The translations under genes and the position numbers were made by a program. From assembly GCA_030037705.1 (NCBI GenBank), contig JASHQE010000104.1, positions 1 through 42,636 of the forward strand: a stretch of 42,636 nt of DNA. The letters run 5' to 3'. Source of the stretch: Acidobacteriaceae bacterium. GTDB lineage: Bacteria; Acidobacteriota; Terriglobia; Terriglobales; Acidobacteriaceae. Below are positions 31,347 to 39,385 of the stretch, piece after piece. The notes beneath the pieces are model-generated. The model did not search any database, was not told the DNA's origin, and worked only from the letters and a program-made list of their open reading frames with translations. Numbering within the stretch: the stretch's first letter is position 1; the number at the start of each line of letters is the position of its first letter.

Positions 31347-33872
31347 TTACCGCAGAACTGCATTCTGCAGTCCGGGATGAAGAGGGATCTCACGTCCTTT
31401 CCACTCCAGCACTCCGCTGAGGTTGGCGGGAAGAGTAATCTTCGCGGCAGTCCCTTTCTGCGTCCTCCGGTAAGAAACCTTTATTGTGCCGTCACCGTGA
31501 GGCATGGATGCATCCAGTGTTGCCAGCCCGGCCAGATGCGGAGCAATACGGACGCGCCTGAATCCCGGAGAATCCGGGCGGATACCTGCGACGATAGTCA
31601 GGAGGTCGTAGGTGGGATGCGCTGACCAGGCGTGAGCATCGGAGCGGGTCGGCTCAGGGGTTTCCGCCCATGTCGTCAGCCCAAGGTTCAGCATCTGCTT
31701 CCACGGACCCAGCAATTTCAAATAAAGATCGCCCATACCCGCATGATCGATGGCGCGGGCAAGATAGAACCGAAAGTAGTAACTTGCGACAGTGAGATTC
31801 GGCGAGCCAGGATAAGCCGGCTTGCCTGCAAGCTCGTCGGCGAGCATTGTCTTCAAGACCAGCTTCTGCTTTTCGACAGGAATGACATCGAGCATGACTC
31901 CGAGTATGTTCGCGTGCTGGCTGAATTCCTGGCGCGCCGGAGTATCTGCCAGTAACTGACGCTGGTCGTCCCAGCACAGGCGATAAACTGACGCCGCAGT
32001 CCGATTCGCATCTTCTCGATAATTTTTGCCGCGGGCCGGATCACCTACAGCATCTTCGAGATCGGCCGCATCGCGCAGGGCAGCGACGAATTGCAGCGTT
32101 TCCGGAACAGAGCCGCCGTCTTTGTCCTCAGGCGAGACACCAATCGGGGTGAAGGACCAGTCAACAAAGTTCCAGAACTCCAACCCATTCTGTGGCAGCT
32201 TGCCAAGCAGGCCATCCTGACGCTGATGGGCTACAAACCAATCGATCACGGAGCGAGAAGCGGACAGGACTTTACGGGGCAATTCCGCGTCGGTCCGGTA
32301 CATCCAGTAATCGTGCACCATCCCAATCCAGAGGAGTGAAAAGGGCGGGATGATCTGCAGGCCATTGCTTGGATAACGACTTTGTGTCAATCCATCTGGC
32401 AGCGCCGAATCTGCTATTGCCTCAATCGCCTGTTTTGCGAGCCTGTCATCCCCGCTCACGGCGTAGTCGATGAGCGCCTCGATCCGGGTATCTCCGACAT
32501 ACTGAAGCTGTTCCCAATAGGGGCAATCCATGTGAGTTTCGTGAGCGTTGACGCGGAGCGTGTGCCAGCCCACTTCCCAGATCTTCTCAAATTCGCGATC
32601 GTCGCTGCGGAACTTGGCCTTTTCCTGGAATGGGTACGCCGAGAAATAAGCGCTCAGTCCAAGTAAAGACATAGGTTGGTCGCCAGTGTCGATATCAATC
32701 TGGAGAAATCTCCACGTGCGCCACCACAGCGGCGAGAAAGTACAACGGGGGCTGCCATCGGGAATCAATTCATCGTGCAACATGGCCATATCCATGTGCT
32801 TGCCGGCAATCTGGTTCCGGTCTCCCTTCTCTCCCTTGTTATCCACAAGCGCTTCGGCATAGGTCAGACGAATCTTCGCACCGGCGCCCGCCCCAACGAC
32901 TAACTGCGGGTAAGCTGTGGTCAGCGCATCGCGTTCCAACAGAATGGAGACATGACTGTGAGCGGCGATCCGGATTGGCCGGCCGGGGAAGCCTTCCACC
33001 CGCATGCCAGCGCTGCGGATAACGCGGCCCGCGCTGACCGGCGTGTACTCCATGGGCGGCAGAGTGTCGGGAATGAGATGCCAGATGTTGTCGACGGCGG
33101 ATTGGTCTGTATCCTGCGCGAGAACTGGATCCGCAATCGGCATCGCGGCTGACCACTCACCGGCAGCAGGCAGAACATCCCAGTCGGGATCGAGTTCCCG
33201 CGCGTCTACACTTTCACCGGGACTGGCTGGAAAGCCCTGAAGACGAGCATTCCATCCGGGCTCTAGACGAGCGGACCAACTCGCATTGGTGTTCGCTGCT
33301 GGCTGGACCGCAGCATCTACCCATAACAGGAAAGCCATGCGCACGCTGATCTGAGCTGCCGGAGATTGATTCCCGAAATCCCAGACCCGCGCAGCGATCA
33401 TGTTCTCGCCGCGCTGGAGAAATGGCCGTAGGTCGAAAGTTTCGTAGCGCCAGTGAGCCAGATCGCCACGGGCTGGTCCTTCTCCAACACGCCGGCCATT
33501 CACATAGAGCTGAAACCGGTTATCCGCACTTACATGGACCGGGTAGCTTGCTGGCAGGGCATCAAACCGAATCACCTTGTGGAAGGAGGCTACCTGAGGG
33601 GCAGGTCCCGTTGCACCCGGGGCGGTAATCCACATGGCATGAGCGGATATTCTCTGGGATGTAGTGACTGTCGGCGCCAAAAGTAGTAATAAAGCGAGGG
33701 CAGCTACAATCGAACCAAAACGGTTGACAGCGCGCGGCAATACCGTTTGATTACCAGCCGGGCTGCTGCGAATATCCGACCGCCGTCGGATCGGAAAGAA
33801 TACTCGCGCTGCGCAGAGGATGCATCTCTGCACTCTCGAAGTTGAATGAATCAAAAGAATGCTGCCTCCCAT
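31347..33872 (-). CDS. GH78 alpha-L-rhamnosidase-like enzyme, exported
   Basis: 841 residues from the ATG at 33872. The first 50 residues are unlike a signal peptide, but a hydrophobic export segment (I-V-A-A-L-A-L-L-L-L-L-A-P) follows at about 55-67, so a later start such as the TTG at 33740 is possible. N-terminal sandwich domains include F-H-K-V-I-R-F-D-x-L-P-A-S-Y-P-V-H-V-S-A-D-N-R-F-Q-L-Y-V-N-G-R-R-V-G-E-G-P-A-R-G-D. The (alpha/alpha)6 barrel carries H-M-D-C-P-Y-W-E-Q-L-Q-Y-V-G-D-T-R at about 447-462, the GH78 catalytic signature in a variant form (D-C-P-Y-W-E-Q rather than D-C-P-x-R-D-E-R). It releases rhamnose or a related sugar. A LacI-type operator overlaps its start codon. Confidence 0.88.
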   Translation of the reverse strand: MGGSILLIHSTSRVQRCILCAARVFFPIRRRSDIRSSPAGNQTVLPRAVNRFGSIVAALALLLLLAPTVTTSQRISAHAMWITAPGATGPAPQVASFHKVIRFDALPASYPVHVSADNRFQLYVNGRRVGEGPARGDLAHWRYETFDLRPFLQRGENMIAARVWDFGNQSPAAQISVRMAFLLWVDAAVQPAANTNASWSARLEPGWNARLQGFPASPGESVDARELDPDWDVLPAAGEWSAAMPIADPVLAQDTDQSAVDNIWHLIPDTLPPMEYTPVSAGRVIRSAGMRVEGFPGRPIRIAAHSHVSILLERDALTTAYPQLVVGAGAGAKIRLTYAEALVDNKGEKGDRNQIAGKHMDMAMLHDELIPDGSPRCTFSPLWWRTWRFLQIDIDTGDQPMSLLGLSAYFSAYPFQEKAKFRSDDREFEKIWEVGWHTLRVNAHETHMDCPYWEQLQYVGDTRIEALIDYAVSGDDRLAKQAIEAIADSALPDGLTQSRYPSNGLQIIPPFSLLWIGMVHDYWMYRTDAELPRKVLSASRSVIDWFVAHQRQDGLLGKLPQNGLEFWNFVDWSFTPIGVSPEDKDGGSVPETLQFVAALRDAADLEDAVGDPARGKNYREDANRTAASVYRLCWDDQRQLLADTPARQEFSQHANILGVMLDVIPVEKQKLVLKTMLADELAGKPAYPGSPNLTVASYYFRFYLARAIDHAGMGDLYLKLLGPWKQMLNLGLTTWAETPEPTRSDAHAWSAHPTYDLLTIVAGIRPDSPGFRRVRIAPHLAGLATLDASMPHGDGTIKVSYRRTQKGTAAKITLPANLSGVLEWKGREIPLHPGLQNAVLR

Positions 33873-33885
33873 GGAACCGATACCA
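33872..33885. promoter_or_regulatory. LacI-type operator at the GH78 start
   Basis: TGGAACCGATACCA fits the pseudo-palindrome TGGWAYCGRTWCCA with a central CG, as LacI-family sites have. It starts at the first base of the GH78 start codon, so binding would block initiation, if this ATG is the start. Confidence 0.6.
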
Positions 33886-34334
33886 GTATAAGCACATTTA
33901 CCGGCCTCATGCCGACCCGTTCCAGAGAAGTCCCGAGTTCATTTTTCCCGGTCTCTCCTCGATGTCTCACCGCATTTTGCAGGGCCGGTCGCTATGAGAC
34001 CGGATACTAGCCCCCATACCGCCAAAATTTGGCCCTTTTGCCTTGAAGAAGGCCTCGTTTGGGTACCGTTGCCAGTTTTTTCCCTTCGGTGTAGGGTGAT
34101 TACAATTGACTTGTTTGCTGAATCTCGTCGGCGATTTTGCGGGAGACTTTGACTACGGCACGTAGCCTTTTGCACCCCCGCAACTGCTCCAACCCGTTCG
34201 CCTGTTGAGTAGTCAGGCATATGCGCGTGAAACAGCCGGTTGGCTTCGATAAACGCAAGCACGAACCGAGAGACCTCGATCGTTGTAGCAGGACCGAGGT
34301 GCGACCGCAGAATTGAAGGAAGTCAACCACAAAT
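33886..34334. promoter_or_regulatory. GH78/lacI divergent intergenic region with a further operator-like site
   Basis: GGGTACCGTTGCCA (34061-34074) matches 11 of 14 positions of TGGWAYCGRTWCCA. CCGGTC-GCTATGA-GACCGG (33985-34003) is a separate 6-bp-arm inverted repeat. No gene is seen; small frames here lack ribosome sites. Confidence 0.5.
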
Positions 34335-35357
34335 ATGACGGGGATTCGGAGGAATCGAGCTACTCTCCACGACGTCGCCAAGGCTGCTGGAGTCGGAACC
34401 ACCACCGTCTCTCGGGTAATCAACGGCGGCCGCTATGTTGCTCCTGAGATGTTGGCGCGCATCCAGCGAGTCATGGCGGAGCTGGATTACCAGCCGAACG
34501 AGGCGGCACGATCCCTCAAGAGCGAGCGGTCGCGAACCATCGGCCTCATCATTCCTTCCATCACAGACCCTTTCTTTGCCCAGTTCGCAGCCGTCGCCGA
34601 GGTCCACGCCAGGCGCCAGGATTATGTCGTCATTCTCCTTACCTCGCAGGACAAGGCGCAATTCGAACTCGACGATCTGCAGATATTCGAACGCCATCGG
34701 ATCGACGGTCTTCTCTTTGTGCCGCCCCGCTCCGGCACGAAAGCTTTGCTTCAGAATCTTCGCCGCCTCTCCGTGCCCATCGTGTCCTTTGACCGTCCGA
34801 TCGCCGGCCGGGAATTCTCCAGCGTGACTTCAGATAACTATACGGCTGCCCTGAACGCGGTGCGCCACTTATTGGATCACGGACGCAAGCGAATTCTATG
34901 TCTTGGCGGCGATCCTAACCTCTACACCATCCGGGAGCGCGTCAGGGGCGCGACCAGCGCTCTAACCGCCGCAGGACGGGAGGCTCTCGTGGAGATGGAC
35001 GCAAGCGAATACCAAGCTGCGGAAGCAGCTATCATGAAGCACATGTCGGCCAAAGGCAAGGTCGACGCGATCTTCGGTTTGTACAATCAATCCACGATTC
35101 TCGCGTACGAGGTGCTGCAGAACCGCAAGATCCCCATGCCGGAACGTGTAAGCCTGATCGGTTTCGACGATTTCGCGTTGGCGGGAACGCTTCGCCCTTC
35201 CATCACCGTCGTGAAGCAGTCGATCGAGGAACTCGCCCGCACCGCGACACAACTCTTGCTGAACCACATGGCGGGCGAGATTACAGCTCCGCAGCAGATT
35301 GAAATCGCCTCCCGACTTGTCGTCCGGCAATCATGCGGATGCCCGAAGGCCGGCTGA
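34335..35357 (+). CDS. LacI-family transcriptional regulator
   Basis: 340 residues. N-terminal HTH and hinge: A-T-L-H-D-V-A-K-A-A-G-V-G-T-T-T-V-S-R-V-I-N-G-G-R-Y-V ... L-D-Y-Q-P-N-E-A-A-R-S-L-K-S (about 9-60). Then the periplasmic-binding-protein-like effector domain: I-G-L-I-I-P-S-I-T-D-P-F-F, D-G-L-L-F-V-P-P, F-D-R-P-I, V-S-L-I-G-F-D-D-F. The ending C-G-C is seen in several LacI subfamilies. It should repress or modulate the surrounding glycan genes in response to a sugar. Divergent from GH78 and tail-to-tail with the esterase, it sits in the middle of the locus; operator-like sites lie before GH78, GH38 and the TonB receptor. Confidence 0.95.
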   Translation: MTGIRRNRATLHDVAKAAGVGTTTVSRVINGGRYVAPEMLARIQRVMAELDYQPNEAARSLKSERSRTIGLIIPSITDPFFAQFAAVAEVHARRQDYVVILLTSQDKAQFELDDLQIFERHRIDGLLFVPPRSGTKALLQNLRRLSVPIVSFDRPIAGREFSSVTSDNYTAALNAVRHLLDHGRKRILCLGGDPNLYTIRERVRGATSALTAAGREALVEMDASEYQAAEAAIMKHMSAKGKVDAIFGLYNQSTILAYEVLQNRKIPMPERVSLIGFDDFALAGTLRPSITVVKQSIEELARTATQLLLNHMAGEITAPQQIEIASRLVVRQSCGCPKAG

Positions 35358-35373
35358 ACTCGAATTGGCAGAA

Positions 35374-36387
35374 TCAGACCTGGCCAAGACCTCTGCGAAT
35401 ATAGCGCGCAACCATATCGATACATGTTTGCGCGGAAACCGAGGCAGCCAGCGACTCCGTAACCAGGAACCCATGCAGAGATCCGAGCCAGCGGACGGCG
35501 GTCACGTTAACGCCTGCCTGAACGAGACGCGCGGCAAATTTTTCACCTTGGTCGCGCAATACGTCATATTCGCAGGTAACGATCAGCGTGGGAGGAAACT
35601 GCGCAAGAACCTCGTCCTGTGCGCCAAGCGGTGACACACGAGGGTCGGCGCTCAAGGACAATTCGGGAAGGTACTGATCCCAAAACCAGTTCATGGTGAA
35701 CTGGCTCAGGTTGGAATTGGTCCTGAATTCCTTGTAGGAAGGCGTAGTCGAATCGTGATCGGTTACCGGATAAAGCATAACCTGACACGCAGGAAGAGGA
35801 AGTTTTCGCTCAATTGCCGATAGGATCAACGCTGCTGTCAGATTTCCACCGGAGCTATCACCGCCGATTGCGAAACGGTTTCTGTCCAATCGCAGCGATT
35901 CTGCTGCTTTCAGGATTTCGTTTACAGCTGCGATGCACGCCTCCAGCGGAACCGGGAATGGATACTCCGGAGCACGGGGATAATCGACAAATGCGACCAC
36001 GCTCCGGGTGCTGGTGGCGAGCTCACATACAAGTTTGGTATGGGTGCGAAGGTCACCGAGTACCCAGCCGCCGCCGTGCAGGAAAAATACAATGGGGGCC
36101 GGAGTCTGTGTTGTCAGCGGCCGGATCAGATATACCGGGCACGCCGAGGTTCGATACTCCTCGACCTCAACAGGATATTCGGCCAAGGCGGTTGCCTGAG
36201 CGGCCTGCATACGGGCACGCTCTTCTTCTACGGACAACGTTCCGAGAAGTGGCAGTTCTTCAAGCTGCTCGAGAAAGTTTCGATCCGAGGGTGACAGACG
36301 CTCATACGAAGCTGCTGCCGGCCGCTTGGCGCGTGCGCCGTCTTCACCAAAAGCTGCCGGATGAGAATCAACCGTACGCTCGCCCAT
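35374..36387 (-). CDS. HSL-type alpha/beta hydrolase (esterase/lipase)
   Basis: 337 residues. Oxyanion motif H-G-G-G-W at 104-108, nucleophile S178 in G-G-D-S-S-G-G, D275 in C-E-Y-D-V-L-R-D and H305 in S-L-H-G-F form a complete triad of the hormone-sensitive-lipase (family IV) esterases. No signal peptide, so cytoplasmic. In a glycan locus it may deacylate sugars, for example removing acetyl or aryl esters, but family IV enzymes act on many short-chain esters. It follows the GH38 start region on the same strand as GH38, ends 16 bp from the LacI stop, and begins 43 bp after the GH38 stop, so it is probably co-transcribed with GH38. Confidence 0.92.
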   Translation of the reverse strand: MGERTVDSHPAAFGEDGARAKRPAAASYERLSPSDRNFLEQLEELPLLGTLSVEEERARMQAAQATALAEYPVEVEEYRTSACPVYLIRPLTTQTPAPIVFFLHGGGWVLGDLRTHTKLVCELATSTRSVVAFVDYPRAPEYPFPVPLEACIAAVNEILKAAESLRLDRNRFAIGGDSSGGNLTAALILSAIERKLPLPACQVMLYPVTDHDSTTPSYKEFRTNSNLSQFTMNWFWDQYLPELSLSADPRVSPLGAQDEVLAQFPPTLIVTCEYDVLRDQGEKFAARLVQAGVNVTAVRWLGSLHGFLVTESLAASVSAQTCIDMVARYIRRGLGQV

Positions 36388-36430
36388 CAGTGAACCTCTG
36401 CCGAGGCGGCAATCAATTCTCTACGTAAAT

Positions 36431-39172
36431 TCAATTGTTTCCCTCAGATGCGGCGCCAGCTTGGTCAGTCACTGATAGCCGTAAGGTAAGTGTCTGGTAA
36501 GGCGAAATAGATATCGCCTTCTCCTGGATTCCGGACCGGAGGATGCGATCTTCCGTCATCGTGGTTTCCGCGATGGAGCGGAGCGGCAATGGGAATTTAA
36601 GTTCTAACTCCGTGGGCTTTCCGGCAATCTCCTGCAAACGCAGCATGAAATCGTCCGGATTTCCATCGCAGCTCGGCTTCAACGCCTCTAAAACTACATT
36701 GGGCGCACTCAGCGAAAGCAGCGATTCCGTAGAGCGCATTGGAGAACGATTGGGCGGCAGCTCCACAAAGTCGGATTCGTCCTCAACGCGAAATCTGTAA
36801 GCGGTCACAGGGTCCAGCGGCCCCGCTTCGCCTGTAAGTGCAAAGGAAAAGTTGTAAGTCGTCGGATAGCCGGGCTCGTAAGTTGCGAAAGTGACGACTC
36901 CCTGGTCCCTGGTTTCGGCTTGGTCCGTTTTGATCAATACGTCGGCCAATACTCCGTCGGCTTTATGTGAGTCGGCAACCATCGGGGTCTGAAAGCGGTC
37001 GAAGAAGGCCTGTTTCTGCGCCAGCATCACGTTGTATGAGGATGTGCCCACTTCATCGCTCCAGATCAGAGTGTGCCGCGGAACCACGGCATCTTTTCTT
37101 GCGCCCGGTAGAAGATCGTCCGGAAAGCGATAGAGGCCTTCTCCATCGTCGATCCAGCGCTGGACTTTCCCCTGAAAGGAAAAATCGAAGGCAAACGAAT
37201 ACAAATCGCGCGGTGTGTTGTACGCGACAAACCGCATTTTGCTTCGATCAAGAACCTCTGCAAATTGCACCACCGGCTCATCCTGCGGCAGGGAAATTAT
37301 CGTTTGCGGCCACAAGGAGCCCGCTCTGGTTATGACCACCCGATCGACCACCGTGCCCCTCTCGCGACGAAGAGTAACGCGGTCCGGGCTTTCGGGCTGT
37401 TCATACAGTGAAGAGTTGCGCATCAAGGTTCCTGCCTCGCCGCCATCTTTCTCATCGACGATGACCCGCCGATTGCGCAGATCGGTGATGCGGACAACTG
37501 CTCCGGTCGCAGGATTCAACTCAACCCGGAAGTACGGACTTTCTACAACGGAAGGATCGGCCGGAACAGAATCGACAGCTTGTGAAGACGACGGCTCAAG
37601 CCAGTAAGTGCGATATCCCAGCGCGGGCAAATTGCGAGCCTCGAAGTACAGTTCGCCCGAGGTAAGATGCTGAGTGCCAACCGCTGCTCCCGTAGCCGCA
37701 TCGCGAACACTCCAGGAGCCTTGAAGGTCGGGCACGCGCACCAGATGAGAACCGGTCCAACTGAATGGGTTATAGACCAGCAGAATGCGCTTGCCCTGAG
37801 ACTGGCCGGATACGACGTGCGAAAACTTGGTGAGCCCCGAATCGAAGAGTGTCCGGGCCGACTTGCGGCCCGAGCGCAACCGATCCGAATACTCCTGATT
37901 TTGCTCGAGCACTTCCTGACGGCTGAGGACTCCCGGCCATCCTCCTTGTCCTGCGCCGTTGTGCTCGTCGTATTCGAGTAAGTCTGCGTAATCCGATTCA
38001 ATCTCCTCGCGAGGGTACTTCGCGGTTAGATTTTGCATTGCCAGCAGTGACCAAAGCGTTTCGGTCTGCGGCAAGAGATCCTGAAGCGCGCGAGCATCGG
38101 CGCTCATCGCCGGGGAATTGAGCTTCACCTCCGACCACAACCCGCTCCAGTCTCCCTTGTATACGGGTGCGTCCTGCGCGTCATGAGCCTCCAGATAGGC
38201 GAAGAATTCCGCCGGCGTCGCCACAACAATATGGGGCAAACGCCCAGAGGCATTCCAGGCGCGCACATTCGGAAGCAGCCCCTTCAATTCGTACTCCGGA
38301 CCGATTCCGTCGTGCATGAAGAGAACTGCAACAGCGGAGTGTCGATAACCGGCATCCGCATATTGTTTGAGCAGTTTGTCGATGCCGCGCTGCATAATAT
38401 CGAGATTCGATAGTCCCGCCCATTCCTTGGGATAAAACCTGGTGTGGTGATAAGGATCTTCCGCGTCAGGATCGAGATAGTAGTCAGCCATTCCCTCGGT
38501 GTAACCACCGTTCTTCCCCTGCGTCTGCCAAGTCAACACCCTGCTTCCGTCCGGAGACTCCCAGTAGAATGGCTCTTTGCCGGGCCATAGCTCGGTGCCT
38601 CCACCAAAGGCGGTATTCGATCCGGTGATCAAATAGCGGACGCCCGAGCGGGCCAGGACCTGCGGAAGGCGAAGCGAGAATCCCGGCACATCGTTCATCA
38701 TGGCCACCTCGGAATGGATTCCGAAACGTTTTTCCATCTGGCTGCCGAACGAAACCAGGCGATTCAGTTCCTCGGTACCCATGAACTCCGTATGCATACT
38801 GCCGTATGTGGCCGAGAGTTCGATTTGTCCGCTGCGTAACAAGCCGGCGAGGCGCTGAATCTGCGCCGGGTCCTTCGTCCTCTCCAGCCACGCCTGCAAT
38901 TGCCATTCGCTCTCGATGGTCCAGCGGAATTGGGGATCCGTGTTGCAGGCCGCGATCACCGCATCGAGGTGCGGCTTGATCACGTCTCTCTCAGCCTCCG
39001 GCGGACGCAGGAATCCAAGATCCCAATGCGAACTGGGAATCACATAGATGGTCTGAATCGGCCCCGCAGTGCTCGCCCCGGCGGCGAAGGAGTCCAAGGC
39101 TAGAAGCAACAGGAAGGCCAGGCAGCAACAGGGCAGGAGAATGCGGCGAATGCTGCATGGTACCGATTCCAT
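36431..39172 (-). CDS. GH38-family alpha-mannosidase-like enzyme, exported
   Basis: 913 residues. The signal region I-L-L-P-C-C-C-L-A-F-L-L-L-L-A-L is followed by I-Y-V-I-P-S-S-H-W-D-L-G-F (about 42-54), giving the zinc ligands H49 and D51, and M-M-N-D-V-P-G-F-S with the likely nucleophile D161. A further metal-site stretch F-M-H-D-G-I-G-P-E-Y-E comes later, and the C-terminal half is beta-rich as in GH38. It removes alpha-linked mannose outside the cytoplasm. The triple Cys in the signal region is unusual and could include a lipoprotein site, although no clear lipobox is seen. Its start codon lies inside a LacI-type operator, with another 93 bp upstream. Confidence 0.88.
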   Translation of the reverse strand: MESVPCSIRRILLPCCCLAFLLLLALDSFAAGASTAGPIQTIYVIPSSHWDLGFLRPPEAERDVIKPHLDAVIAACNTDPQFRWTIESEWQLQAWLERTKDPAQIQRLAGLLRSGQIELSATYGSMHTEFMGTEELNRLVSFGSQMEKRFGIHSEVAMMNDVPGFSLRLPQVLARSGVRYLITGSNTAFGGGTELWPGKEPFYWESPDGSRVLTWQTQGKNGGYTEGMADYYLDPDAEDPYHHTRFYPKEWAGLSNLDIMQRGIDKLLKQYADAGYRHSAVAVLFMHDGIGPEYELKGLLPNVRAWNASGRLPHIVVATPAEFFAYLEAHDAQDAPVYKGDWSGLWSEVKLNSPAMSADARALQDLLPQTETLWSLLAMQNLTAKYPREEIESDYADLLEYDEHNGAGQGGWPGVLSRQEVLEQNQEYSDRLRSGRKSARTLFDSGLTKFSHVVSGQSQGKRILLVYNPFSWTGSHLVRVPDLQGSWSVRDAATGAAVGTQHLTSGELYFEARNLPALGYRTYWLEPSSSQAVDSVPADPSVVESPYFRVELNPATGAVVRITDLRNRRVIVDEKDGGEAGTLMRNSSLYEQPESPDRVTLRRERGTVVDRVVITRAGSLWPQTIISLPQDEPVVQFAEVLDRSKMRFVAYNTPRDLYSFAFDFSFQGKVQRWIDDGEGLYRFPDDLLPGARKDAVVPRHTLIWSDEVGTSSYNVMLAQKQAFFDRFQTPMVADSHKADGVLADVLIKTDQAETRDQGVVTFATYEPGYPTTYNFSFALTGEAGPLDPVTAYRFRVEDESDFVELPPNRSPMRSTESLLSLSAPNVVLEALKPSCDGNPDDFMLRLQEIAGKPTELELKFPLPLRSIAETTMTEDRILRSGIQEKAISISPYQTLTLRLSVTDQAGAASEGNN
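39158..39171. promoter_or_regulatory. LacI-type operator at the GH38 start
   Basis: TGGTACCGATTCCA is a full match to TGGWAYCGRTWCCA. It covers the start codon (39170-39172). Confidence 0.6.
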
Positions 39173-39264
39173 ATTCTTCGAAAGGTACCATTCTCCAAGA
39201 ACGATGTCAATTTGCTAGTCGTGTCCGCCTGCATATTCGACAGGCAAGCTTTCGCATTTGGAAA

Positions 39265-39278
39265 TCGAACCAATACCA
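39265..39278. promoter_or_regulatory. LacI-type operator upstream of GH38
   Basis: TCGAACCAATACCA matches 12 of 14 positions of the same consensus, 93 bp before the GH38 start. Two sites about 107 bp apart would allow looping. Confidence 0.5.
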
Positions 39279-39325
39279 TGAATGTCTATCGTGAAGTTTG
39301 CGCTTCGGCCCAGACAGGACAAGCC

Positions 39326-39372
39326 ATCTCCGCCACATCGCCATGCCACAGATAGGAAGCTGTGGCGGAGAT
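39326..39372 (-). terminator. Alternative hairpins after the TonB receptor gene
   Basis: ATCTCCGCCACA (39326-39337) pairs exactly with TGTGGCGGAGAT (39361-39372). The same right arm can pair instead with GCCACAG (39345-39351) via CTGTGGC (39360-39366). The structure starts about 14 nt after the TonB receptor stop. No T-tract follows, so it could be an mRNA 3' stabiliser or a weak terminator. Confidence 0.45.
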
Positions 39373-39385
39373 ATCGATCAATCGA

